Shown here one piece after another: positions 1-6,638 of a stretch of DNA of 42,582 nucleotides (its first letter is position 1; each line of letters opens with the position of its first letter). The translations under genes were made by a program, and so were the position numbers. Below the pieces are notes generated by a model. It was not told where the DNA came from and searched no databases. It saw only the letters and a list, made by a program, of their open reading frames with translations. The stretch comes from an uncultured Gammaproteobacteria bacterium (GTDB lineage Bacteria; Pseudomonadota; Gammaproteobacteria; Pseudomonadales; Litorivicinaceae), in the NCBI GenBank assembly GCA_913057215.1, contig CAJXNQ010000012.1, forward strand, positions 1 through 42,582. The letters run 5' to 3'.

Positions 1-415
1 GATTTCGATTTCTGAAGTACCCCCAATCATCGGTTCGAGCACAGTTACTCAGCACTTCACGAGCATATTGGAGTAATTGGTGTTCCTTCATCGAACTCGG
101 AAATTTGGGATCGGCAATCGGTATTGCGCTTTCAACGGTCCTTGGAGCGTAGGTGTAATGTGGGCGACTCCAGTGCTTTTCGTCTGCGGGCGTATAACCG
201 ATTGGGAATCCAGGTCTATTTTCAGGGAGCGGAATTTGTGTCACCGGTTTGCCCCACTGTTTCTTTGCCCAATATCCACGATCGGGTTGAGGGACGTTCA
301 GTGCCTTACAGATCTCTCGCAAGGTAGTTGTTGAGGTTGAGAAGGATTTGGCAACCTCGGTCGCAGGTTTACTCCAGACTAATTCATACAATTCATCACG
401 GGTGATTGACGCCAT
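1..415 (-). CDS. Partial helix-turn-helix hypothetical protein, 3' end outside the window
   Basis: Reading leftward from an ATG at 413-415 gives 138 codons with no stop before the window edge, so the C-terminus is missing. A GAGGG Shine-Dalgarno sits 7 bases before the ATG, which supports this start. The protein begins with RDELYELVW, continues with a probable helix-turn-helix (about residues 6-42), then GYWAK (47-51), GKPV (55-58) and IPLP (61-64). I recognise this signature from uncharacterised HTH proteins common in accessory DNA; I know of no demonstrated function. It lies beside a transposase stub and hipBA, consistent with a genomic-island border, but that is inference. Roughly residues 65-138 show no motif I know. 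Confidence 0.75.
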   Translation of the reverse strand, partial: MASITRDELYELVWSKPATEVAKSFSTSTTTLREICKALNVPQPDRGYWAKKQWGKPVTQIPLPENRPGFPIGYTPADEKHWSRPHYTYAPRTVESAIPIADPKFPSSMKEHQLLQYAREVLSNCARTDDWGYFRNRN

Positions 416-496
416 GGTGAATCCCTCAACAATTTACCGTGAACTTACCGACTGAGACTGTCTGATTTTTCAAACCAGATAGAATCTATGCGTTAG

Positions 497-511
497 AACC
501 TACATTAGGTT
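497..511. repeat. Short inverted repeat upstream of the partial HTH gene
   Basis: AACCTA and TAGGTT form a perfect 6-base inverted repeat around a 3-base centre. A second small palindrome (ATAGATTCTAT on the minus strand) lies nearby at about 480-490. Both are in the region that would carry the promoter of the leftward HTH gene, so an operator is possible but unproven. Confidence 0.35.
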
Positions 512-520
512 ATTATCATC

Positions 521-532
521 GGACACATTTTT
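521..532 (+). repeat. GGACACATTTTT repeat, left copy
   Basis: GGACACATTTTT occurs here on the plus strand. Inverted relatives lie at 553-566 (GGACACCATTTTTT, minus) and 2515-2526 (GGATACATTTTT, minus). The pair 521-532 and 2515-2526 points inward around hipBA. They may be eroded mobile-element ends, but no target-site duplication was identified. Confidence 0.35.
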
Positions 533-540
533 AGACGAAA

Positions 541-657
541 TCAATAGGTTGCAAAAAATGGTGTCCATTCCTCTCCTGGGCACCATTGGGAAAAACGTCG
601 AAAGACAGCCTCGCGTTTAAACTCGGCACTGGATGCTCTACGCGGAGTTATGAACAC
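541..657 (-). pseudogene. Possible IS3-family transposase OrfA stub
   Basis: From a GTG at 655-657 the minus strand encodes 18 residues ending in SAEFKREAV, which resembles the start of HTH_Tnp_1 OrfA proteins of IS3-family elements (S-A-E-F-K-R-E/Q-A/S-V). After position 604 the similarity stops, and the frame runs to a TGA at 541 through sequence containing the GGACACCATTTTTT motif. If real, it is a transposase start joined to an element end by deletion. Only about ten residues support it, so chance similarity cannot be excluded. Confidence 0.3.
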
Positions 658-811
658 TCCTTCTAGCAGGGCCTCTGCAGCATACGCTGCCCGAGGAGCA
701 ATCTCCCCGAGTTGATCGCCACACTCGGCGCCAACCCCTCCACGGACCGACCGCCATGGCACCGATATTTTCCAATATCATGCCTTTTGGTAAGCATTGT
801 GCTCATTCCAG

Positions 812-844
812 TTGAAAACTTTGAAATGGACACTATACTTTCCA
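812..844 (+). promoter_or_regulatory. hipB promoter with overlapping dyad
   Basis: TTGAAA (812-817) and TATACT (834-839) are separated by 16 bases, a good sigma-70 promoter. TGGA (827-830) and TCCA (841-844) form a short inverted repeat with a 10-base spacer that covers the -10 box, a fitting place for HipB autorepression. A start site near 846 would leave only about 11 bases before the ATG at 857, with no clear Shine-Dalgarno. Confidence 0.55.
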
Positions 845-856
845 ATTCCGTCAAAA

Positions 857-1198
857 ATGGTATCCGTTGTGACCAAAGACAAATCAGCGAAAGGTCGAGC
901 CGCGGTCGTCTTCCCTAAGAATCGCCGCCTTTTGGAACAGTTTGGCGAGAACATCAAACTGGCATGCAAACGCAGGGGTTATACCCAGGTGTTGATTTCC
1001 GAGCGAACGGGGCTCAGCCGCCTCACAGTTCGCAAGATAGAAAAAGGGGACCCAAGCGTGTCCATCGGCCATTATCTGGCCGTGTTGAGCGTGCTCGGGT
1101 TGGCGGAAGATTTCGCCAGAGTTGCTGCAGACGATGAGCTGGGGCGTAAGCTCCAGGACATCAAGCTGATGAGCACGAAATCCGGAACGCAGTCTTGA
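857..1198 (+). CDS. hipB: HipB-like antitoxin, XRE-family HTH
   Basis: This 113-residue protein has a helix-turn-helix of the Cro/C1 type in its middle (FGENIKLACKRRGYTQ, then SERTGLSRLTVRKIEKGDPSV, about residues 30-75) and a short C-terminal tail. In HipBA systems HipB binds DNA and the HipA kinase, neutralising HipA and repressing the operon. The start is uncertain: the ATG at 857 follows a strong promoter at 812-839 by only about 11 bases. A GTG at 869 is an alternative, and a TTG further upstream would lie inside the promoter. The hipA gene starts 36 bases downstream with its own good ribosome-binding site. Confidence 0.85.
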   Translation: MVSVVTKDKSAKGRAAVVFPKNRRLLEQFGENIKLACKRRGYTQVLISERTGLSRLTVRKIEKGDPSVSIGHYLAVLSVLGLAEDFARVAADDELGRKLQDIKLMSTKSGTQS

Positions 1199-1234
1199 AC
1201 CGCGATAAGAAGCCTTGATCGGAGGCAAATAGCC

Positions 1235-2473
1235 ATGAGCACCGAAGTCTTCGTGTTCGCAGATTGGGAGGAGTTCCGGGTGCCGATCTCGGTTGGCACA
1301 CTTCGGTCCGTCGCCGCGCGTCAAAAAGAGCATTTCAGTTTCAATTATGACACTCACTGGCTGCTGTCTCCTTATGCGCAGCAAATCGATCCTGAGCTCA
1401 ATCTCTATTCCGGTGAACAGCACGGGGAAGACGATAAAAATTTCCGCGTGTTTTTGGATTCCTGTCCCGATCGCTGGGGTCGCCTGCTGATGAAACGACG
1501 CGAGGCAATCCATGCCCGGCAGGAACAACGGCGTCCACGTGTACTGTCCGAAATCGATTACCTTCTGGGCGTGCATGACCTGCACCGAGCAGGTGCGCTG
1601 CGCTTCAAAGGCGAAATGGATGGCCCTTTTCTCGATGACGATGAACACCTCGCGGCTCCGCCACTCGCATCATTGCGGGAGCTTGAGTACGCCGCCGGGC
1701 AGGTAGAAGAACATGTCGATAGCGATGATCCCGACTATGAGAAGTGGCTGTACATGCTGATGTCGCCGGGTTCTTCCCTGGGTGGCGCCAGACCGAAGGC
1801 CAGTGTAACCGACGAGGAGGGTCACCTGTGGATCGCCAAGTTTCCGAGCCGCCAGGATGATTACGATATGGCGGCCTGGGAATACGTCGCTTACCAGTTG
1901 GCGCTGGATGCAGGGGTTGTCATGCCGGAGAGCCGGATCGAAAAGTTCGGCAGTCACCACCACACGTTCCTGACCAAACGCTTTGATCGCACCGCAGCGA
2001 GTCGTCTTCACTTTACCTCTGCGATGACGCAGCTCGGCTATTACGACGGCGACTATGACGCCAGTTACCTAGAACTCGCCCAATTCCTGACCGAACACGG
2101 CGCCAACACCAAAGAAGATCTCGCGCAGTTGTGGCGGCGCATCGTTTTCTACATCGCCATCTCCAACATCGATGACCACCTCCGCAACCACGGCTTCATC
2201 TACCATCAGGGAGGCTGGTTGTTATCGCCAGCCTACGACATCAATCCGGTGACACCCGCCCATGGACTGCATCTCAATATCACCGACAGCGATAATTCGT
2301 TGGACTACAAGTTGGCCATGGACGTCATCGAATTTTTTCAGCTCGACCGCCAGCAGGCTCTGAAGATCAAAGACGAAGTGCTCGCCAGCGTCGGCCAGTG
2401 GAGGGCTCAAGCAAGCGCAGTCGGACTCGGCAGAAGTGAGCAAAATCTGATGGAACCGGCCTTCAATGTTTGA
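1235..2473 (+). CDS. hipA: HipA-family serine/threonine kinase toxin
   Basis: The 412-residue protein has the HipA layout: an N-terminal subdomain, a Gly-rich loop with the autophosphorylation-type serines (SSLGGARPK, about 180-188), an ATP-binding lysine (IAKFPS, K202), LTKRFDR (246-252), the catalytic loop N-I-D-D-H-L-R-N (311-318; D313 and N318 match the catalytic Asp and Asn spacing) and the metal-binding YDI (D335 in SPAYDINP). All kinase residues look intact, so it should be active. E. coli HipA phosphorylates glutamyl-tRNA synthetase and causes growth arrest; the target of this more distant member is unknown. GGAGG lies just upstream of the ATG. It forms a two-gene operon with hipB. 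Confidence 0.93.
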   Translation: MSTEVFVFADWEEFRVPISVGTLRSVAARQKEHFSFNYDTHWLLSPYAQQIDPELNLYSGEQHGEDDKNFRVFLDSCPDRWGRLLMKRREAIHARQEQRRPRVLSEIDYLLGVHDLHRAGALRFKGEMDGPFLDDDEHLAAPPLASLRELEYAAGQVEEHVDSDDPDYEKWLYMLMSPGSSLGGARPKASVTDEEGHLWIAKFPSRQDDYDMAAWEYVAYQLALDAGVVMPESRIEKFGSHHHTFLTKRFDRTAASRLHFTSAMTQLGYYDGDYDASYLELAQFLTEHGANTKEDLAQLWRRIVFYIAISNIDDHLRNHGFIYHQGGWLLSPAYDINPVTPAHGLHLNITDSDNSLDYKLAMDVIEFFQLDRQQALKIKDEVLASVGQWRAQASAVGLGRSEQNLMEPAFNV

Positions 2474-2514
2474 GCCGGATTCTCGGTCGTTTTGCTCCGT
2501 GGAACGCAAATCCG

Positions 2515-2526
2515 AAAAATGTATCC
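2515..2526 (-). repeat. GGATACATTTTT repeat, right copy
   Basis: On the minus strand this reads GGATACATTTTT, differing at one base from the 521-532 copy and in inverted orientation relative to it. The two copies bracket the hipBA module about 2 kb apart. Confidence 0.3.
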
Positions 2527-2670
2527 ATATGAGTCCAAGAGAGATTATGTAGACCCTCTACGAGTTCAAGTCCTCTCCTGAGCACTCCGCCCAATAATTC
2601 AAAAAATGCACAGTCCCACTCTCTGAAGCGGTCGCTCAGAGCATTGGTGAGTCCACCCTGACCCAAAATA

Positions 2671-2698
2671 TAGACTAAAGTCTAATATACCTCATAAT
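2671..2698 (+). promoter_or_regulatory. Palindrome with promoter-like hexamers
   Basis: TAGACT-AA-AGTCTA (2671-2684) is a perfect 6-base palindrome with a 2-base centre. CATAAT at 2693-2698 lies 16 bases after TAGACT, giving a weak promoter-like arrangement with the dyad over the -35 position. It is about 310 bases before the next supported start, so its target is unclear. Confidence 0.3.
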
Positions 2699-2923
2699 GG
2701 CAGTGAAAACGGATGCACTCGCCACCGAAATTGGATTCTCATGGATTTGCATTAGCAACACGAAGGTCTGTCTTTAACCGATCGCAACCCCCACCAATCC
2801 TAGGTTTTCATGCTCTGGGTGTGGCGATTGCAACACAAATGACACATAATTGGGTTTATATATCATAAAAATGTAGCGTGTGTTTCACAGGTTATTGAAT
2901 CAGTGGATAAAGATGATTTGTCA

Positions 2924-2958
2924 GATTGCATTTGGCCCAATCGTTGCCCAATGCAATC
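2924..2958 (+). promoter_or_regulatory. Leader hairpin upstream of the secreted repeat protein
   Basis: The left arm at 2924-2935 (GATTGCATTTGG) pairs with CCAATGCAATC at 2948-2958, a stem of 11 pairs with one bulged T and a 12-base loop. It ends 48 bases before the ATG at 3007 and has no T-run after it, so it looks like an mRNA leader element or operator rather than a terminator. Confidence 0.45.
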
Positions 2959-3006
2959 CTCTTCTGTACATTCCACGCTAAGACTCTCTTGACAATAGGG
3001 ACCCAG

Positions 3007-4236
3007 ATGGATTCGAAGTGCCTCAAAGGCTATATCTCAGCGACCGCACTTCTGTGCATGGCCTCGTTTACATACGCAGATGTAAACTACGCCGACCGCG
3101 CAAAAGCACAAGCTGAGCGTGCTGCCAAAGCGGCCGAGATCGCGGCGGACCAGGTAGATGCCGCACGCCCCGCTGGTGATGATTCGAATACCGCCTCGAG
3201 TGAAGCGGCAACATCGGGCTCCAGCACCACTGGATCACTTGGATCGACAACCTCTCGCAGTACGCAGTCTCAACCGACTGACACTGCAGGTAGCGACAGT
3301 GTGCAAACAGACACCCAACAAGCGGCTGACGCAACAGGCCCGCTTGAAGATCAACCGCTCGTGATTGATGTGTCCAATCTCTATGACGAAGACGGTCTGG
3401 GTGAGCTCACTATGCAGTGGCAGGTACAGCTTAATTCAGGCGGTTGGCAAACCATTGATGGAGCAACATCGCAATCATTTACGCCCCGTCAAAATCACGT
3501 CGGCCGACCGCTTCGAGTGGTTATTCAATACGTTGATGGTGAGGGGACACTCGAAGTCATCGAGACAGCACCGACTGGACCCGTACAGAACTCAAACGAT
3601 CGTCCGAAAGGTTTACCAATGATCAGCGGCTCACCAGCCGAAGACAATACGTTGAAAATCGACGTTGCTGGTATCTCGGATGAGGACGGCGTTGGGCAAT
3701 TCAACTTCCAGTGGGAGCGTTCATCAGATGCAGCCCGTTGGACTCCGTATCAAACCAACTCAAACAACCCTGCGTTATTGCGACTGAACCAGCCAGAAGT
3801 TGGATTTGCCTATCGCGCGATCGTGACCTACGTGGATGGTTTCGGCACACAGGAAACATTGGTGACTCCGGCGACCAATATGGTGCAAAACATCGACGAC
3901 CCAGTTGAGGGTGAAATCATGGTCATGGGTCAGCCACGAAAAGGCGGCCGGCTCGAAATCGACACCACGAACCTGTCTGATGACGATGGCATCGCAAATG
4001 TCCGCTCGACATGGGAAATGTCTGACAACGGGCGTGCATGGCGCACCATTCCCGATGTGTACGGGAATAGTATGAACTTGGCGCAGAGCCACGTCGGCAA
4101 ACTCATTCGCGTACGCGGTGTGGTGGTCGATACATTTGGCTCAGAAACGACGCTGTTCTCGCAGCCCACGTCACTGGTTCAAAACGTCAATTCCAAGCCG
4201 AAGGGCGTCATTCGGATTCTCGCGACCGGAAACTAA
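3007..4236 (+). CDS. Secreted protein with three tandem Ig/cadherin-like adhesin repeats
   Basis: I chose the ATG at 3007 because AGGGA precedes it and a signal peptide follows (hydrophobic about residues 8-22, cleavage near TYA-D). The 409-residue protein then has an alanine-rich, probably helical segment (27-55), a Ser/Thr/Gln linker (56-110) and three repeats of about 90-100 residues (112-198, 199-297, 298-397). Each repeat carries an I/L-x-I-D-x-x-x-(I/L)-x-D/E-D-G core, a W about 6-10 residues later, a Y/V-V-D-x-F/E-G motif and a closing V-Q-N. This matches repeats of large bacterial adhesins with D-x-D-G calcium-type motifs. After repeat three it stops at a partial fourth (PKGVIRIL). 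No sortase, RTX or autotransporter signal is visible. Function is unknown; surface or extracellular binding is inference. Confidence 0.8.
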   Translation: MDSKCLKGYISATALLCMASFTYADVNYADRAKAQAERAAKAAEIAADQVDAARPAGDDSNTASSEAATSGSSTTGSLGSTTSRSTQSQPTDTAGSDSVQTDTQQAADATGPLEDQPLVIDVSNLYDEDGLGELTMQWQVQLNSGGWQTIDGATSQSFTPRQNHVGRPLRVVIQYVDGEGTLEVIETAPTGPVQNSNDRPKGLPMISGSPAEDNTLKIDVAGISDEDGVGQFNFQWERSSDAARWTPYQTNSNNPALLRLNQPEVGFAYRAIVTYVDGFGTQETLVTPATNMVQNIDDPVEGEIMVMGQPRKGGRLEIDTTNLSDDDGIANVRSTWEMSDNGRAWRTIPDVYGNSMNLAQSHVGKLIRVRGVVVDTFGSETTLFSQPTSLVQNVNSKPKGVIRILATGN

Positions 4237-4243
4237 TGCGCGG

Positions 4244-6052
4244 TTAACGGCCGCGTAAGAACAGCCGATCCAACTCCTGCATCGTCAGCGCCGTCCACGT
4301 GGGACGGCCATGATTGCACTGCCCTGACCGTTCCGTCCGCTCAATATCCCGCAGCAATGCATTCATCTCCGCAATCGTCAGGTGCCGATTGGCACGCACC
4401 GATCCGTGGCAAGCCATGGTACTTAACAATCGGTCACGCGCTTCAGTGACGCGATCTGAGATCCCAAAGGTCGCAAGATCACTGAGGACATCACGGACCA
4501 AATCCTCATGACGTGCGTGTTTTAAAATGGCGGGGATCTGTTCGATGCGAAGTGTCTCAGGACCGGTTCTTCTCACTTGCAACGCAAGTTCTGCAAAAAG
4601 GTGTGCAGCCTCGTCGACCAACTCAGCCTCCGCTGAACTGACATGCATATTCAATGGAATCAACAGTGGCTGACTTACCAATCCTTGGTCATCCATCGCC
4701 AACTTCAACGCCTCATAGGTGATGCGTTCATGCGCGGCATGCATATCCACGATGATCAAACCGGACTCGGTTTGCGAGAGAATGTAAACACCGTGTAATT
4801 GAGCAATCGCATAGCCCATTGGTGGCGGCGCTCCGCCATCATCTGCCTCGGCAACCCACTCAGGCGCAGTCATCGGCACAGCATCCGATGCATCCTGGGG
4901 CGAACCCCTAACCAATTGTGCAAGCTGATCCACGCGCGCGGGCCCAGGTAATGGCTCCCGTAACCACAGACCAGACTGTGTTGACACCGGTTCAGGTACA
5001 GCCTGTGTCGGCTGCTGTGCCAGCTGCTGTGCCGGTGCATCTGCAGCCAACACACGACCCACAGATTTCAATAGAAAATCGTACATCAAGCGTGAATCCC
5101 GAAATCGCACCTCATGTTTAGTGGGATGCACATTCACATCCACCTGAGCAGGATCCAGGGTCAAATACAGCAAATAACACGGATGTCTGCCATGGAACAA
5201 CACGTCTCGGTAAGCCTGTCGAAGCGCGTGTGAAATCAGCTTGTCTCGGATGATGCGTCCGTTTACAAATACGAACTGAGTATCCGCTTGGGCCCGATTG
5301 TAAGTTGCGCGACACGCCCACCCTGTCAATGTCAGCCCCACCGCACTTGAGTCAATCGGGAGCGCCTCACTGACAAATTCACGACCGAGTAATTGACGCA
5401 CACGCTCCATCTGCATGGCCTCGGTTGTGGCCGGCGGCAATTGACGAACCACCTTCCCTTGATGTGAGAGCCGAAACCCAACATCGAACCGACTGAGCGC
5501 TTGGCGTGTGATCACCGTATCAATGTGACCAAATTCCGTTTTTTCTGTTTTTAAAAACTTCCGTCGAGCAGGCGTATTAAAAAACAGGTCGCGAACCTCA
5601 ACCGTGGTTCCGGTTGGATGCGAGCAGACTTCAACAGTCGGCGCCATATCACGGCCCTCAACCGCCACCTGAGCACCGGGCTGGCCTGCAATCGCCGAGC
5701 GCAAATCAAGGCGGCTCACCGACGCAATGGATGCCAGGGCCTCGCCCCGAAATCCAAGTGAACGCACCGCCTCGAGATCATCAAGGTCCTTGATTTTACT
5801 GGTCGCATGCCGTGACAGCGCGAGGGGCAGATCCTGTGCTGGGATGCCGACGCCATTATCCCGAATGCGCATCCGGGCAACACCACCGGCCTCACATTCA
5901 ATCTCGATGTGGGTTGCACCGGCATCCAACGCATTTTCAACCAGCTCTTTGATGACACTGGCTGGGCGCTCAACGACTTCGCCGGCTGCAATTTGATTTG
6001 CAAGCCGCGTGGAGAGAACATGGATCGACTGGGGCGTGGTCTCAGATCTCAT
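4244..6052 (-). CDS. mutL: DNA mismatch repair protein MutL with endonuclease motif
   Basis: The 602-residue protein has an N-terminal GHKL ATPase: KELVENALDAGA (E36 matches the catalytic Glu, N40 binds Mg), DNGVGI (65-70), ATSK (83-86) and GFRGEAL (100-106). A variable Gln/Pro-rich linker (about 335-410) leads to the C-terminal dimerisation domain. That domain carries DMHA-x2-E-x4-E (436-447) and CNHGRP (579-584), the latent nicking endonuclease motifs of methyl-independent MutL proteins, which E. coli MutL lacks. It works downstream of MutS in mismatch repair. It is the last gene of a leftward run, its start overlapping the yfbR-like gene by 11 bases, and it converges with the secreted repeat protein only 7 bases away. 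Confidence 0.97.
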   Translation of the reverse strand: MRSETTPQSIHVLSTRLANQIAAGEVVERPASVIKELVENALDAGATHIEIECEAGGVARMRIRDNGVGIPAQDLPLALSRHATSKIKDLDDLEAVRSLGFRGEALASIASVSRLDLRSAIAGQPGAQVAVEGRDMAPTVEVCSHPTGTTVEVRDLFFNTPARRKFLKTEKTEFGHIDTVITRQALSRFDVGFRLSHQGKVVRQLPPATTEAMQMERVRQLLGREFVSEALPIDSSAVGLTLTGWACRATYNRAQADTQFVFVNGRIIRDKLISHALRQAYRDVLFHGRHPCYLLYLTLDPAQVDVNVHPTKHEVRFRDSRLMYDFLLKSVGRVLAADAPAQQLAQQPTQAVPEPVSTQSGLWLREPLPGPARVDQLAQLVRGSPQDASDAVPMTAPEWVAEADDGGAPPPMGYAIAQLHGVYILSQTESGLIIVDMHAAHERITYEALKLAMDDQGLVSQPLLIPLNMHVSSAEAELVDEAAHLFAELALQVRRTGPETLRIEQIPAILKHARHEDLVRDVLSDLATFGISDRVTEARDRLLSTMACHGSVRANRHLTIAEMNALLRDIERTERSGQCNHGRPTWTALTMQELDRLFLRGR

Positions 6053-6629
6053 CGAGTTGCACGTGTGTCAGACTCATCACAGCCTCGCGGACCTCATGCG
6101 CGCGCGACCAATCACCCGCCGGACACGCACCCAGCGCTTTTTCGAGCAAGGCTTCAAATGCGCGGGTTCGCTCTGACTCAATCTGCTCAGCCACAGGGCC
6201 TTTGCCCTCCTGTTTGATCACCACCATCGCATCCAAAATATCTGCCAATTTCACACAGAAATAGATGTGCGGACGCGATTCAGTCGCTTCATGCTCGCGT
6301 GCATGTGCATCCGGGCAAATACTCGCCTCTAAGGTATCAATCGGGGACTCACCCGGCGGAAATACCTGCTTGAGGGTCCGCTTGATCGGTGAGGGCATGT
6401 CACCAGTGACAACCTCAGACAGGTCATGCATGAGCGCCAGCTCGTATAACAACACCTGGTCCTCTGATGACAACTCGGGATACACGCGTGCGGCAATTTC
6501 GCGGGCGTACAGTGCAACCAAACAACTGTGCTCAGCGACTGACGGATACCGATGACAATTCACAGAATGCCAACGGGTCACCGTCCCAGCAAAAGGTAGA
6601 TTTCGAATATCAAATTGCATGGCTTTCAT
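6042..6629 (-). CDS. yfbR: HD-domain 5'-deoxynucleotidase, YfbR-like
   Basis: The 195-residue protein shows the HD-hydrolase metal sites: AEHS (H34), MHDLSE (H68, D69) and KLADILDA (D130), plus TGDMPSPIK, close to the HD-x-SEV-x-TGD-P-P-K signature of YfbR. That family removes phosphate from deoxynucleoside 5'-monophosphates. The N-terminal region (residues 1-28) is less like E. coli YfbR, so substrate range may differ. An AGGA Shine-Dalgarno supports the ATG at 6627-6629. It sits between amiB and mutL, 9 bases after amiB ends, an insertion not found in the usual amiB-mutL pair. It may help control nucleotide pools, which is inference. Confidence 0.78.
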   Translation of the reverse strand: MKAMQFDIRNLPFAGTVTRWHSVNCHRYPSVAEHSCLVALYAREIAARVYPELSSEDQVLLYELALMHDLSEVVTGDMPSPIKRTLKQVFPPGESPIDTLEASICPDAHAREHEATESRPHIYFCVKLADILDAMVVIKQEGKGPVAEQIESERTRAFEALLEKALGACPAGDWSRAHEVREAVMSLTHVQLDEI

Positions 6630-6638
6630 ACTGAGATC

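Larger units (their letters stand above)
416..856. other. Gene-poor interval between the HTH gene and hipB
   Basis: This 441-base stretch holds no convincing intact gene. It contains a small inverted repeat at 497-511, three GGACAC-ATTTTT-like motifs or relatives (521-532 plus, 553-566 minus, and a looser GGACAC at 828-833), a possible transposase stub on the minus strand (604-657) and the hipB promoter (812-839). The 660-790 part has open frames on both strands but none with a family signature. Confidence 0.6.
2474..3006. other. 533-base intergenic region between hipA and the secreted repeat protein
   Basis: No supported gene. Going right, it holds the GGATACATTTTT motif (2515-2526, minus), a small GTAGA/TCTAC hairpin near 2549, a perfect palindrome (2671-2684) beside promoter-like hexamers, an AT-rich stretch near 2853-2875, and a strong hairpin (2924-2958) before the next gene. 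A minus-strand open frame at 2463-2666 has no recognisable family and starts only with TTG. Confidence 0.6.

Noticed and set aside
561-585. GGTGTCCA...TGGGCACC imperfect inverted repeat
   Set aside because: Eight-base arms with one mismatch and no repeat-derived duplication; kept only as part of the GGACAC motif set.
884-1648. A 254-codon minus-strand open frame across hipB and hipA
   Set aside because: It is antisense to two genes with clear HipB and HipA motifs and shows no family feature of its own.
2555-2586. T-arm-like sequence (GAGTTCAAGTCCTCTCC) suggesting a tRNA end or attachment site
   Set aside because: The 5-base stem does not pair properly, no CCA or acceptor partner follows and no upstream tRNA body is found.
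2463-2666. Minus-strand 67-codon open frame in the intergenic region
   Set aside because: TTG start, no Shine-Dalgarno and no recognisable motif; it overlaps the hipA end and the repeat motif.
4239-4255. CGCGG/CCGCG hairpin between the repeat protein and mutL as a terminator
   Set aside because: Five-base stem containing the mutL stop, with no T-run on either side.
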